From positions 3,102,961 through 3,166,960 of the forward strand of contig BCIA01000006.1 of the NCBI GenBank assembly GCA_001599815.1: 64,000 bases of DNA. Reading direction: 5' to 3'. The translations under genes and the position numbers were made by a program. Shown here piece by piece: positions 21,542 to 33,781 of the stretch. Within the stretch, counting starts at the first letter, position 1. Each line of letters starts with the position of its first letter. Source of the DNA: Furcasterigmium furcatum (lineage: Eukaryota > Ascomycota > Sordariomycetes > Glomerellales > Plectosphaerellaceae). Below the pieces are notes generated by a model, which did not search any database, was not told where the DNA came from, and saw only the letters and a program-made list of their open reading frames with translations.

Positions 21542-23221
21542 TTTGGAGGTGGGTTGATAGACAAGTTGAGGTTGTCGAGATGGTGATGTCGTCGTGATGC
21601 GGGGTTATAGCTGGACCTGTCCGCACCCGGCGTGTTAGTCGACCAGGGAACCAGAAAAGAAGAAGATTGTGAAACGGGGGATGACGGTGATGGGGGCAGG
21701 GGACAGCAATGCTGCAGCTACTGTACTTGCCAGCAGATTGATCGAGGGTGAGGGAGAGGAGAGGAAAAAGTTGCGATGCAATGGATGCGAGGTGATGTTC
21801 AGCGGAAAGAGGTCCTGGGGGACTTTCATGGCGGGATGGAGGGGCAACCTGACCGGGCCCAGCCAGCGCCAATCCCAAACAGTGAAGCTCGGTGCTGGGC
21901 TGGCGGAGCTCCCGTCTCATCTTCAGCGACAAGTGCGGGGCAGCCCTCAGTAATCCTCACCACCACCTTCCACTCAATGCGGCAGACACGCGGAAAGCCT
22001 GTCATTGGGCTGCCCGACCCGGCTCAGACAGCATCCATGATCCCCAAGGAGCCCCAAACATGATATGACCCGGGCCATGCGCTGACGCAGCGCGCCCCAA
22101 TTGGTGAACGCCGCCGATGGAATCCAAGGACAATGGATGTTTCAACGTACCTAGAGCTAACACCAGAACTGCAACAGCTTCGTGGAGCTTCGCAGGGAAA
22201 GGAACAGGCGATTTGAGGAAGGCTGGGAAGGGAAGTGGAGGAACCTAGAGTCTTGAAGAAATTATGCAGGGCCTCTGTCTACTAATATGTATCAGCTCGA
22301 CCTGAGCGTCATAAATACTGCCGCTTCTCCCCGCTGTCCGAAATACTGTCGATGCCTCGATGCTCAGTGCCAAATTCCCGCCGAAAGAGGGGCACAGTCC
22401 CCCCACCAAATGGGAACTCCCCCACCACGAGACCGCATCCCAACAGTCCAAGTGCGCGTTTCCCGTCCCTCGGACTGTTCACCGGACAGAACACCGACGA
22501 CGTGCCTCGCCAGTCACCACGGAACACTCCCCTGAGACATGCCGGAATAATTTCTATATCCTCCCAAGCCCCTCTAGATGCTGCCACGAGACTCCCGTGT
22601 CCTGAAAACTCGCCATCACGCACACGGATTTAGTCCAATCTGCCCCTCAACTCCCGCGCCCCACCACACGATCCCTTCTCCGTGGCCGGCTCGTCTGGTA
22701 CTGGTGTTTCCGGAGACCGGCGCCCGTTTATTCGACGGCGGAGTTGTCGGAAATCCACGTCACGCTCTCCGTTATCGTGACCCCGAACCTTCGAGATGGC
22801 CCAGCCCGGAATGCAAACAACCATTTGTCAACGATACCGAAACAAGTGTTTACTGACTGTACCATGCTTTCTTTCATTGCGGGATTCTCCCGAGACTTCA
22901 TACATAGATTTCTTGTAGGGTGTATGCGGACTAGGGCCTGGGCCTCTGGCCGCGCCCCCCGTCTCGTTTTGTCCTCCTTCTGTCTCATGCGCGCTGTCTA
23001 TGGGTGGACAGTCGGCCATCGAGTCTACCGCCGCCGCTCCTCCCCCATCGCACTAAACGCAGAAAATGCCTGATCCCAAACGCCGTACTCGAGGGCCCAA
23101 AGAAGAAGGAAACGCGTAGCCTTCCGCTAACCCTCTCTCGTTATGCTTCTTGATGTTGCCGTTGTCCTCGTCTGCTGCTGTCTTGCTCTTCTGTTCTCGC
23201 CATGCCTCGATCCGCCGCCGC
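21542..23221. other. intergenic
   Basis: PGI1 promoter (from 21542 upward) and the 3' flank of the SCH9-type kinase gene. No gene, RNA or repeat recognised. Confidence 0.5.
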
Positions 23222-25325
23222 TCACCGGCTGTCCTGGATGCTGCCGACAAACGACGGGTCCCTTACACTGCCGCCTGCATCGCCGAGCCCTGCGATGGGC
23301 CGGTTGTAGCTGAATCCCTGGAACTGGTTCTGCATCGTCTGAGAGAGCATCGGGCCCTCCACATACGAGTCTTGCGGGGCTTCGGACGTGAACTCGGGGT
23401 CGAAGTTGGCCGTGTCGAGAGCGTCGGCCTGCATGCACCGTCCAAGTCAGTCATCACACGTCAAGAGGGTTGCTGGTCACAGGGATAGAACTCACCACAC
23501 TGGGCTTGAATGCCGGCTCGTACTTGCGCTGGAGGAGCTTGCGCCAATCTATGGCGTGGAAGAACGGGTGCGCCTTGATCTCGGCAGATCCGTTGGCTCC
23601 CAGGCGCTCCTCGGGGTTGCGGTTCAGCAGCTTCGTCAGCAGATCCTTGGCCGCCGGCGGCACGATGTCGTGGCCGGGGAAGTGCAGCGGCTCTGACAGG
23701 ATCTTGCGGTACATCTCGTTGGTGTTCTCGTCGTAGAAAGGGGGAAGACCCGTAAGCATCTCGTACAGGAGGACGCCCAGCGTCCACCAGTCCACCGTCT
23801 TGTTGTATCCGTGGCCCATGAGGAGCTCCGGCGCCAGGTACTCCGGCGTGCCGCAGAAGGTGTTGGTCCGGTCCTCGTCCTTCATGTCCAGCTTGCAGAG
23901 ACCGAAGTCACACAGGGCAATGTGGCCCTGGTAGTCGAGCAGGATGTTCTCGGGCTTCAGGTCACGGTAGATGACGTTGAAGCCGTGCAAGCACTCGAGA
24001 GCGCACAGCAGCTCCGCCGTGTAGAACCGAGACCTGTTGACATCGAAGCGCTGCTCCTTCTGCAGATGGTGGAACAGCTCGCCGCCGTTCACGAAGGCGA
24101 GGACGAAGTACAGCTTCTCGGGAGACTGGAATGTGAACTTGAGGGGCACGATGAACGGGTTGTTGATCTGGGCCAGGACCGACCTCTCCGCAAGCGTGTG
24201 GGCGACTTCGGACCGCGAGATGATGTGCGCCTTGCGGATGGTCTTGAGGGCGTAGATTCGGTTCGTGTCCTTCTTGCGCACCTGCATGACCTTGCCGAAA
24301 CTGCCCTTGCCAACGACCTTAAGAAGTTCAAAGTCCTCGATCTTGAGCTTGCCGGCCCTGTTCTCGACGTATTCGACGCCGATCTTGAGCTTGCCAGAGC
24401 CGTACTGGACATCGACCCACTCGACGCCGCTGTGGCCGGCGGACCTCTCGCGATCGGCGAACTCGGCCGCGGCCTTCTCCCTGTCCTTCTTGCTGGCCTT
24501 GGGATCCTCGACGAAGGAGCTCCTCTCCTCAAACCGAGGGTTGATGCGGACAACGCCCAGGAAGATGTCCTGGCTGCGTCCGGCGCCCGGGGGCGCCATT
24601 GGGTTACGCATGTAGAGATGGATGCCGAGTTCGGTGATGCGAGACACATCGAACTTGTACTGAGTGTTACCACCGGCCCACAGGGGGTTCTCGGGGGTGC
24701 CCTCGACCGAGTTGACGAAGACTTGCACCTTGTCGAAATCAATCAGGGCGTAAGGCATGTATTTGCCGGAGATTCGGCCGTGGTTGGTAGGGATGCCGGC
24801 AAAGCCGCCGCCGCTTGATGTCTGGGGGCGAGCGGACGAGCCATTGATAAAGGACCCGGGGACTCCTCTTTGGGAGGAGCCTGGTCGCACGGAGCCGGCG
24901 GCGCCGAGGATATTGTTGCTGGATAGAGACCCTTGGTGTGACGAGGCGAACGCTGCTCGGTGCTGCTCGGGGAGAGAAAACCCTTGACCCTCGTGCAAGG
25001 TGACGACGAGGATGCCGGGCTTCGGTGCCTTGATGACGGGGGCTTGGGCCATGGCTTCGGAGGCGGCTGCGGGAGAGGAGGACAGGTTAGCAGGACGCGT
25101 CAGGGGTCGGTGCAGCGAGGGCACCGGGAGAGCAGTGGGAGGAGGAGGCGTACCGATGGTATTGTCATTGACGGGCGTCGTGGACAACGGCGAGGGGGTG
25201 ATGGTGTGGGCGGCTTGGCCCTTCTCGTCGCCGGTGATGGTGGATGTGGAGGGCGAGCGGGAGAAAGTGCTGGTCAAGGGACCCAGATGGGTCTCCTTGA
25301 GCTTCTTGGTGAGCTTCCACGACAT
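23222..25325 (-). CDS. SCH9: Sch9-type AGC protein kinase with N-terminal C2-like domain
   Basis: Serine/threonine kinase of the TORC1-Sch9 nutrient pathway controlling growth, stress response and, in many fungi, virulence. Exons 23496-25325 and 23222-23428 give 678 residues. After a Ser/Thr/Pro-rich N-terminus, a C2-like region (G-K-Y-M-P-Y-A-L-I-D-F-D) precedes the kinase domain with G-K-G-S-F-G-K-V, A-L-K, Y-R-D-L-K-P-E-N, C-D-F-G and the activation loop T-F-C-G-T-P-E-Y-L-A-P-E. The second exon contains the AGC hydrophobic motif F-Q-G-F-S-Y, with Ser650 as the expected TOR-site residue. I chose M-S-W-K-L as start because it opens conserved sequence; the same frame stays open 173 codons upstream to 25844, which looks like C-rich leader. 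Confidence 0.93.
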
Positions 25326-27112
25326 GATGAGGGATGTCGCGTGTCGTCGAGGTCGGGGCTGGATACGGGCTGTCGGTCGGGTTTCAGGAGGCCTGCGGTG
25401 CGGGAGAAATGGGATATGAGATGGAGTGGGTTGCGATGAAGAGGGGTGACCCGCGGGACCCGTGGGATACCGTACGAACAGGTCTGTCTGTCTGGTCTGT
25501 CTAATGGGGGGCGCTCGAGGCACAGTGTGTGATGATCGGTCGCTGGGCTCGCTTGTTGCTTGGGTTTCGGGGTCGTTTCCCTCTGGAACAGAGACGAGGG
25601 TGACCGCCGGGGGTTGGATGTGTTTGAGAGTTCGAGATTGGCCCGGCGAGCTGAGGTTGAAGCGAAGTTGAACCCCGCAAATTGACCTGGCCCTTGGAGG
25701 GAGTAAGGTAGGGGACGGAAGCGTCAGGGGCGGCGCGTGGTGCCTTATTAGTAAGGCGGGCGGGACGTCGTGGGAGGCGTTCTGGGTGGAGAGTGCACGA
25801 GGATCTTCTGGGGCTGTCTGCTCGGAGACTATTGCGTTCTGCATGTGTCAGCCGCTGACAATGGTCGAAGAGGTGATTTGAATGCGATGGCAGCGTTGAA
25901 GGGGGAATTGGAGTGCCGGCAGGGTAATTACCTTTGGTCTGGAGGGGCAGGCTGCCTGTGAGGGGATTCTGTCGGTCTGCTTGCGGTCGCTGGAGGGGCC
26001 TGAACGGGCGCTGGGGAGGATCGGCACTGAGTCGCCGGCTGGGCAAAGGTACTGAAGGGTGTGTGACGAAGGAAGAGCAGGCAAGCCTGGCGCAAGGATA
26101 TAAAAGAAGACAGAGAGAAAAGAAGAGGACGTTGAGGCGTGAGGCGTGAAGTCTGTCGGGGAGACAAAAAAGGATGAATGTTGTGGCCAATTCTCAAGTT
26201 GGATCTTGGTGGACGGCCGTGGGTTGGTTTGATCGACTGTGGATGGGAGCCCGCCCGGAAGGTGCATTCGAGATCCAAGTTCCCGTCCCGCCCAAGTTTA
26301 GTACGAGGCACGAGGCGCAGCCGCACACACGAGGGCGCGCCACTGAGGGATGGAACATGGAAGGGTCCTGTCAATTGCCCGTGGTCAGCGGGGTGTTAGT
26401 GGCCGTTAGTGCAGTGAACAGGAGGCCGTCAGCACAGATTCAGGGTCTGGCGGCCGCATACCGTGTCAGAAGGTTTATCGTACTGTCTCTCTCCCTGTCT
26501 GAAGGACGAGCCATACAGTGTGTGCTTCGCCCCCTTGGTGATTACGAGTTCGGTGACGATCTCCATCTTCGTGTTCCAAGGTTTCCACCCTTGCGTCACT
26601 CCCTCTGAGTCGCCTCCGCCACTCTATCTGATATTACTAGCTCCATCTCTCACCCGCTCCCAGCTGAGAGATGCCGAGGTGGACAACACGTCGTCCCAAT
26701 GTTGCTGTGCTGTCTGTGGATGGCTTCTCAGGGGTCGGTGGATTATCGATCAGATATCGAATATATGGGACACAAGATCTGGCCGGCCCAGGCTGCCGGA
26801 GCGAGATGCCACCCAAAGTCCCTCCGCCGGAGTTGAATCTCACCCCGAGCATCCAGGCGGCTGAATTGAGCATCCATGAATCTGCTGGCTAACTAACCAT
26901 GTCCCGTTAAATCATCGCGATAATCGACTTTGACAATCCGGCATTTTCAAACTGCTACTACTCCAAGGTAGTACTAGGTAGTGGCATCTTCCTAACAAGC
27001 TGCGACCAAGCGATCTGAGGTGCGCGATCAGGCCGTAAAACTGCCCCGGTCTTCCCGGCGAGCCCCCGTTCTCCTCGGCCGCCGACTTTGTCTCTGGGCG
27101 TCAGCTGCCTCG
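25326..27112. other. intergenic with long leader of the SCH9-type gene
   Basis: Bases 25326 to about 26370 read as a long, C/T-rich leader on the minus strand with several overlapping upstream open frames. The remainder (to 27112) holds the promoter of the divergent DHA2 transporter. No other gene seen. Confidence 0.45.
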
Positions 27113-29236
27113 ATGCCACCGTCTATCGAGCTGCCATCGCTCAATGCCGACAAGGCAACCAATCCAAGAGGCTTGGACCGGGATCAGGGTGAGCGAGAGG
27201 GAGAGGATGGACACCCCGAGGCCGGGAAAGAGGTCGCTCAGGGGGTCACGGCCAATGCGCCGGATGAGGCTCAAACACCAAGCCCCGACAGGAACTCGAA
27301 CTACATCACAGGATGGCGTCTCTATGTTTTGATGTTTGGGTTTGTCTGCCCGGGACCTATCTATGTACCGGGTCTCGTACTGACCGTCATGGCCCAGCTT
27401 GCTCCTGGCCCAGTTCCTCGCGGCGTTGGAGACAACAATCGTCAGCACATCTCTCGTCTCGATATCCAACGCCCTCGACGGCTTTGACCAGCGGAACTGG
27501 ATCGTCACGTCCTATCTTCTAACATACACGGGTCTGATGACGGAGTGTCCACGCGATTGAAGAGCTCCGGAGCTGACGTTGTCGTCCAGGATTCCTCGTC
27601 ATCTACGCCAAATTCAGCGATGTCTTGGGCAGGAAGATCGTAGTTCTCACCGCCACGGCCATCTTCACAATTGCCTCTATTGCATGCGGCTTTGCCAACA
27701 CCATGGACCGGCTGTAAGCAAGGGGTGGTTTGGGACTACTACCAGCAGGCCATTCTCACTAAACATCAATAGCATCGTTCTGCGCGCTTTCCAAGGCCTC
27801 GGTGGCTCAGGGATCAACGCCTTGGTCACCATCATAAATCCCGAGCTCGTGCCGACCAAACATTGGGGCAACATCGTGGCTCTCGTCGCCTTGACGATGA
27901 TTCTGAGCTCCAGTCTCGGCCCTGTCCTGGGTGGCCTCATCACCGAAAACACGACGTGGCGATGGGTGTTCCTGTGCAAGTACGGCTTCATCCCTCTTCT
28001 TAACCTTGGTCCTTTCTGACTTGAGCAATTCAAGCGCCCCTCCAGGAGCCTTTGCCTCCATCATCATCTACATTCTCCTTCCAGCCAACTTCCCGAACCA
28101 AGGTCTGGAGGACCAGCCGGCCAGGCTGGGAGCTCAACTCACGCGGCAGTCCCTAAAGCGACTCGACTTCATTGGGGCATTTCTCCTGCTTGCATCCTCC
28201 GTCCTCATCGTGTTCGCTTTCGAGGAGGCAGGTCTGCGTTATGCCTGGGACAGCGCCGTCATCCTCTCGACCCTGATCGTCGGCGTCCTCCTCTTCGGCG
28301 CCTTTCTCGCCTTCGAGTACCTGATTCAGAGACCGAAATATCCGCAGGAGCCAGTATTCCCGCTCCGCTTGGTCAAGAGCCGTATGTTCGTCGGCCTCGT
28401 CATGTATTTCCGCCCCCGTCCCGAGAAGTCCCTGTGAGCTCACTAACACCGTCCAGCATCGGCTTCTGCACGGGGCCTCCCTTCTGGACCGCGCTCATCA
28501 ACCTCCCCCAGAGATTCCAGGCCATCAACGGCTTCAGCCCCTTTCAAGCAGGCACGCATCTTCTCCCGATGATGCTGGCCGCTCCCGTCGGGACTGCTCT
28601 CGCGGGGCAACTGGCGACAAGGTTCCACGTGCCGCCCTTCTACGTGATGGTTGCGGGCTCAACGCTCCTCATTATCGGCATGGGGCTGCTCAGCTGGCTG
28701 CAGGAAGTGAATGAAATGCTTGGGGTCGAGGCCCTTTTTGGATTCGGACTGGGGATAACGATGTGTGTGGTGCTGCTCTACATCCCCTTCGTCATCGAGC
28801 GGAAGGATCTAGGTAAGCAGCCTCCAGAAGATCCGTTGACTGATGCTCTCTGTCTGACCACGCGCAGCTGTCACCCTGGGCGTCTTCACCCAGGTCAGAG
28901 TGCTGGGTGGTACCATAGGTGTCGCTATCAGGTACGAGGGATGTCCCCTGCTCGACTCACCAGGCTGACCTTGCAAGCGCGGCCATCATGAACAACCAGC
29001 TGTCCAGCAGGCTCCCGAGCATTCTCTCGTCGCAGGAGCTGGGATCCGTGCTGTCTTCGACGGGCGCCATCGAGGCCCTCCCCGAGTCCGTGAGAGAAGT
29101 GGTTCGCGGGGTCTTCCGCGATGCATTCACTCTGCAGTTCCAGACGACGCTGGCGTTTTGCGGCACGATCATTCTCGCGATCGGGCTGTTATGGGAATGG
29201 CCTCTCCGAAGGGCAAAGGACATGGCGGACTTTTGA
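27113..29236 (+). CDS. MFS multidrug/toxin efflux transporter, DHA2 (14-TM) family
   Basis: Proton antiporter of the DHA2 type, probably exporting a toxin or metabolite at the plasma membrane. Exons 27113-27339, 27398-27531, 27590-27713, 27773-27979, 28035-28403, 28457-28812, 28868-28931 and 28978-29236 total 1740 nt, 579 residues, typical for the family. Signatures: L-E-T-T-I-V-S-T-S-L-V (motif D1 in TM1), D-V-L-G-R-K (motif A loop), L-R-A-F-Q-G-L-G-G-S-G-I (motif B, TM4), G-P-V-L-G-G (motif C, TM5) and N-A-P-P-G-A. Two acceptors (before 28035 and 28978) read AAG rather than CAG/TAG, the first donor is GTTTGT and the last intron is only 46 bp. A Zn2Cys6 regulator follows 580 bp downstream on the same strand. 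Confidence 0.87.
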
Positions 29237-29815
29237 TCGGTGTTTGCCAAACCCCATCATGGGAGGTGTTTTTGCTCTTGTCAGCTCCATGTCGTCGACG
29301 ATGAGATGCTAGAGCCACGGCGATCTGCATCCTACTCATTCCTCATCGGGACTTGAGTCATGGTTTTATCCTTCTCTTCACATTTCGGAGGATCCCGCAT
29401 AAAGCATAGAGATTTAATGATTCCTCAAGAATAGAGATATTAATTCTTCCTTAGTAATAACAGCATCTGACTCGTCCGGCCCAGCTGCCAGTCTGTTCCC
29501 TCCAGGGGAAAGCCTGATGGGTCTCTCCCCGCATGGAGCAGCCGAAGTTGAAAAGCAGCCGTCTGACTGGACGAGCCGGCGTGGACAAGGCCCCGAAACG
29601 CGGGGAACCGGCCTGGGAAACCATCTCCGGTCCCGAGACAAGGTCCTAGCAACCTAGCAACCTGGGGGAAGACCAACGTGCTGGACCTAGCCCGAACCGG
29701 GAAGGATGAAGGCGCTGGAGGACGTGACGGCGAGTGGCGATCCTCGTCGACGACACGTCTTCCTCCAGTCTCGTCATCCTCGCGAAAATGCGCCTCAGCC
29801 CGTCGCGGAGCAGCC
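29237..29815. other. intergenic between transporter and its neighbouring regulator
   Basis: Terminator region of the DHA2 gene and promoter of the Zn2Cys6 gene. A small AT-rich block lies at about 29395-29460. Nothing else seen. Confidence 0.5.
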
Positions 29816-32401
29816 ATGACAGACCCGAAGACGCCTGCGAGACACCGGCACCGTGCCAGCGCGGCATGTGTTGCGTGTCGCAAAGCTAGGATAAGAGTGC
29901 GTGCTCCCCTGTGGCCCTCCTCTCTGCGTGGGATGCTGCCGTGTCACCAATACTGATTCCATGTAGTGTATCTTGGACCAGGACACGAAGACATGCTCAT
30001 ACTGTCAGAACAACGGGAACGAATGTGTCTTCGATGAGAAGGATGGCCGGAAGACGTGAGAGCCCCTCTGCCCCTGTGAACCAGTTGGTCACCAAGCTCA
30101 CTCCAAGCGCAGGAGAGCGTCGGCGAGAGCCGCGGCCGATGAACTGTCGGAGAGAGTCAAGCTCCTGGAACAGCTTCTCCGGGAACAGAATGCCGGAAAC
30201 GCAGAGGCGCAGAAGGCCAGAGAGCGCGCTGTCGCGGTGAACCCCTCGACGCTGGACATGTCGCCTCCGGGCATCTCACCCGACGTCGTCCAGGATGACT
30301 CGGCTGCCCAGTACGAGGATCCGACGCTCAGCATGACTCCGGGTCAGGGTGACTCGATCACAGCAGTAATGCCAGAGGCCTCGAGCTCAGTGGCGCGCAA
30401 AGCCAGCTTCGTGAGCGCGCGGGCGGCGACCACGGCAGACGATGCCCAGGAGCCACCATCCTCCGAGTCCGTCATTCGCCGCGTTCTTCCAGCTCCGATT
30501 CGCTTCGATATGGCCTCTGGCCGCGTCAGATACTTCGGCCCAACAACGAACCTCAACGTCCTGTCGGCCTGTTCGCCGTCGTCAAACGCCGCCGCCACCA
30601 TCGAGCGCCGGGATTCCCACTGGCCCATCTGCCTCATCGTCCGCGACCTCTCGACAGAGACGCACAACTATCTCATGGACCTCTTCTGGGCGTGCCACAA
30701 CAGCGTCATCCACATGGTCCACCTCGACGCCTTCTACTCCGACCAGGACAAGGGCGGGAACCAGTTCTACAGCACCTTTCTGCACCTCACGATGCTGGCT
30801 ACGGGGTTCCGGTATGCCGACAAGACCAGGCCTGACGTGAGGATACTAGGTGCGAACGGCGCCGGGGCTGGTTCGGCAAGCAGCACGCTCCACGAGAAGG
30901 CGAGAGCCATGGCCAAGCTCGAGATTGACCGGCCGGGAGGCATCCCGGCGATCCAGGCCTTCGCGCTGCTGGGAGGTCTGGAGTTCTACTGCGGAAGAGA
31001 TGACACTGGCTGGATATTCACGGGTCGGTGCTCCTCTCCCTAGCTGGTACCAGCCGGGACGTGCTGACACTTTGCAGGAATGGCTTTCCGGATGGTCTTC
31101 GATGCCGGCCTCCACGTTGACCCGGCCGCGATGCATCTTCCCGAACGCGCGACACAGATCAGGCACATGGTGCTATGGGCATGCATCTTCACGGACATGT
31201 AAGATGAGCGTGACTGACCTCAGCTTGCTGATATGTAGCTGACCCTCTCCAGCCTGTGGTCCCTCCACCTCGGCCGCCCCGTGACGCTCAAGATTGCAGA
31301 CATCTCACCCAGCTGCTTGTCGTTCGACTTTACGAAGCTGGTCGAATGCCAGCCACAGCCGCTGCCGCGGGAGAAGAAAGTCGGGACCAGGATCTACGAG
31401 GCCCTCCTGCGGCTCATGGACATCATGAAGCAGCTCTGCGACCAGAAGCCCCGGCAAACGAACGAGGCCTTCTTCAAGATGACGAGCATGGACCACGCGC
31501 TGAACAATTTCTACATGACGATCCCGGACGATCTGAGGTGGCCCTCTCCCAAGCAGGCCGTCATGCCCGCCTCGTACTTCCTTCTCCAGTAGGTCTCGGT
31601 CGGTTCTCAAGGAGTAATGCGGGTGAAGTGCTAACACCCTCCAGCACGCAGTACCACGCGGCCCTCATCCTCCTCCACCGCCCCTTCGTGACCTACAGCG
31701 AAGCCCACCGCGACGCGACCGACATTGGCACAGCCGGCGACGAGGCGCCCAGTCCGACGGCCGACCGCTTCAAGAACATGTCCCGCTCCGTCTGCGCGTC
31801 GAGCGCGAAGCGCATCTCGGCCATCTTCGCAGAATACCGCCGCCGCCTCGATCTGGCACAGGTGTTCGGCACGGGCGTCCAGCACGCCGGGACCGCTGCC
31901 ACGGCCCTCATGGGCGAGATCGATCTCCAGACGGACCCGGTCGAGAAGGCCGTGCTCGTGGAGAGCCTGAGCAGCCTGCGGGCGACCCTCGCGCGCATGT
32001 CGAAGAACTACCAGCCGGCTGTGCTGATGACGAGCGTCGTCGACCAGTTCATACGCGGGGTCAAGGCCAGCGGCGGGTACAGCGCCGACACCGCGAAGGC
32101 GGTGTCGGAGGCCGAGGAGGAGAGCACCGCCGTCGTGGCGCCCAACGGCACCGAGGTCCGCCTCGCCGCCGACAGAGTGCCGGAGTATGATGTCGACGGG
32201 GGCGAAGGGGCGAGGAAACGACAGCGCGTGGACCAGTCTTACATCTTCACGCCGACGGGGCCCGGGGCTGCATCGCCGCAGGGGCTGCCTTTCTTGCCGT
32301 CGTCGTTTTTGGAGAGCCTCAACATGGAGGACATGTCGTTTCTGGATTTGGGCGCGCAGCAGGAGTATGGCTTCTCGTGGGACAGCTATCCCATTCCTTG
32401 A
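29816..32401 (+). CDS. Zn(II)2Cys6 transcription factor with fungal TF (MHR) domain
   Basis: Nuclear DNA-binding regulator. Exons 29816-29896, 29967-30055, 30113-31023, 31078-31198, 31253-31588 and 31645-32401 total 2295 nt, 764 residues. The binuclear zinc cluster uses Cys18, Cys21, Cys28, Cys37, Cys40 and Cys47 (C-x2-C-x6-C-x8-C-x2-C-x6-C), split by intron 1 just before Cys28. A basic linker and a leucine-heptad coiled coil (about residues 60-85) suggest dimerisation. The middle homology region follows (S-H-W-P-I-C-L-I-V-R-D-L, then H-L-D-A-F-Y-S-D-Q and W-S-L-H-L-G-R-P). The C-terminus is acidic and aromatic, a likely activation domain. Its place directly behind the DHA2 exporter suggests it regulates that gene; the target and inducer are unknown. 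Confidence 0.9.
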
Positions 32402-32953
32402 TACCCGGCGAAGAACGAGACGCAGCCAAAGAGCGACGAAGCCACGGCGACACCCTCCCTCCTTGGTCAAGTCAGACCGAATTTATCGAGCAACGCCCAG
32501 GGGATTAAAGATGCAGCCTGCCCCGTCGACGATAGGCACCGAAACTTGCCAACCGCCAACGAACCTTCCAACACGCCATCGCAATTTGATGCCACGCTCC
32601 CGGGCCACTTTCAGTTGGTGCGATAGCCAATTGCTGTGTCTGAAGGCGTGACGGTTGGGGCGATGAGCAGGGTCGTATTCTGTGCCGCACGCACATATGG
32701 GGCATGGGTAGTGGAACTTTGCCCACGATGGGCTGTTGGCTGTGCAAGGGGTAATTAAGGCTCAGAATGCGGAGGGAACCCCTTGGCCCCCGGACGGTCC
32801 AGGACCTGAATCGGGGATGAAATCTCCGTGTTCCTGCAGCGCGTAACCAAGCTCACTGAAGCAGCATAAATACAAATTCAACATCATCGCCCGTCCCGCA
32901 GGGCCCTGGGAGCTGATAGCTAGCTGATCATCCGAAAAGACACCAAGCACACC
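32402..32953. other. intergenic
   Basis: 3' flank of the Zn2Cys6 gene and promoter of the surface-protein gene, including a TATA-like element. No gene seen. Confidence 0.5.
32865..32872 (+). promoter_or_regulatory. TATA-like element of the surface-protein gene
   Basis: CATAAATA about 82 bp before the ATG at 32954, the only TATA-like sequence at a normal distance. Seen directly; function inferred. Confidence 0.4.
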
Positions 32954-33781
32954 ATGTCTCTGAGCACCATCATCGCCACAACAGCGGCCTTGGGCTTTGC
33001 CGCCGTCGCCAATGCGCAGTACGGACCGTGGACATCATGGAGCGTCACGCCTCCAATGTCCCTCGCGACCCTGTGGATTCCCGACTCGGAGCCTCTGTCG
33101 CTCGTAGCCAAGCTGAAGTCTGTCAAAACCGTCGAACCGCCCATGCGAGAGACCGTCCACTACTACGAGGTGTCCTGCCCGACAGAGGCCTCGCCGGAGA
33201 ACGACGCGTGCCGCGCCGCCAGCATCTACCCAGCAGAAATCTACCACACCGTCGGTCCCATCTGGGGCGGAACGACGACGTACCCCGTCGACGATAGCAC
33301 CACCACGTGGCGCTGCTCTCCAGGCCTCTGCACCAAGACCATCGTGGCCGACGGGCGCACCAGGACGGAGACGGAGTCATACGACTCGTGCTACGTGATC
33401 GCGCACCATGTGCCCCTGGTGGTGACGGAAGGTGCCGGCCTGCTGCCGTCGGAGCATTACCTTGATTTCTACAACGATATCGACGCCAGCGGTGTCAATG
33501 ATCTGCACAGCAGCAGGCTAGCCGAGGAGGGCTGCCCGAGCTCCAGGACGACCATGTTCGCCGGCGCGGTGGCCGCGACATCAGAACCCGACTCTGCCTC
33601 TTTCGGCCTGGAATCTTCCGCGGCGGAGACTGGGTCTGGACCTGCGCGGGGCAGTTCGGATGCCACGCCGACGGCGAGCGGAGGGGACGCTGAGAGCAGC
33701 GAGGATGCAGGCAGCAGCTCTGCGAAGCTGGTTGCGAGCCTTGGTCTGGCTGCTGCTGCGTTTTTTGTCGCCGTCATTTAG
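32954..33781 (+). CDS. secreted GPI-anchor-type cell-surface protein, six cysteines
   Basis: Single exon, 275 residues, no enzyme domain recognised. Residues 1-21 are a signal peptide ending A-N-A before Q-Y-G-P-W. The ectodomain (about 22-200) has six cysteines, consistent with three disulfides, in the contexts S-C-P, N-D-A-C, W-R-C-S-P-G-L-C, D-S-C and E-G-C. A Ser/Ala/Gly/Thr-rich stalk (about 205-255) leads to a hydrophobic C-terminal segment ending F-F-V-A-V-I without a basic tail, the layout of a GPI-attachment signal. It therefore probably sits in the cell wall or on the outer membrane leaflet. I do not recognise the family beyond this architecture. Confidence 0.75.
   Translation: MSLSTIIATTAALGFAAVANAQYGPWTSWSVTPPMSLATLWIPDSEPLSLVAKLKSVKTVEPPMRETVHYYEVSCPTEASPENDACRAASIYPAEIYHTVGPIWGGTTTYPVDDSTTTWRCSPGLCTKTIVADGRTRTETESYDSCYVIAHHVPLVVTEGAGLLPSEHYLDFYNDIDASGVNDLHSSRLAEEGCPSSRTTMFAGAVAATSEPDSASFGLESSAAETGSGPARGSSDATPTASGGDAESSEDAGSSSAKLVASLGLAAAAFFVAVI

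Noticed and set aside
27113..33781. Secondary-metabolite cluster around the Zn2Cys6 regulator and DHA2 transporter
   Set aside because: No backbone synthase or tailoring oxidase within the window next to them.
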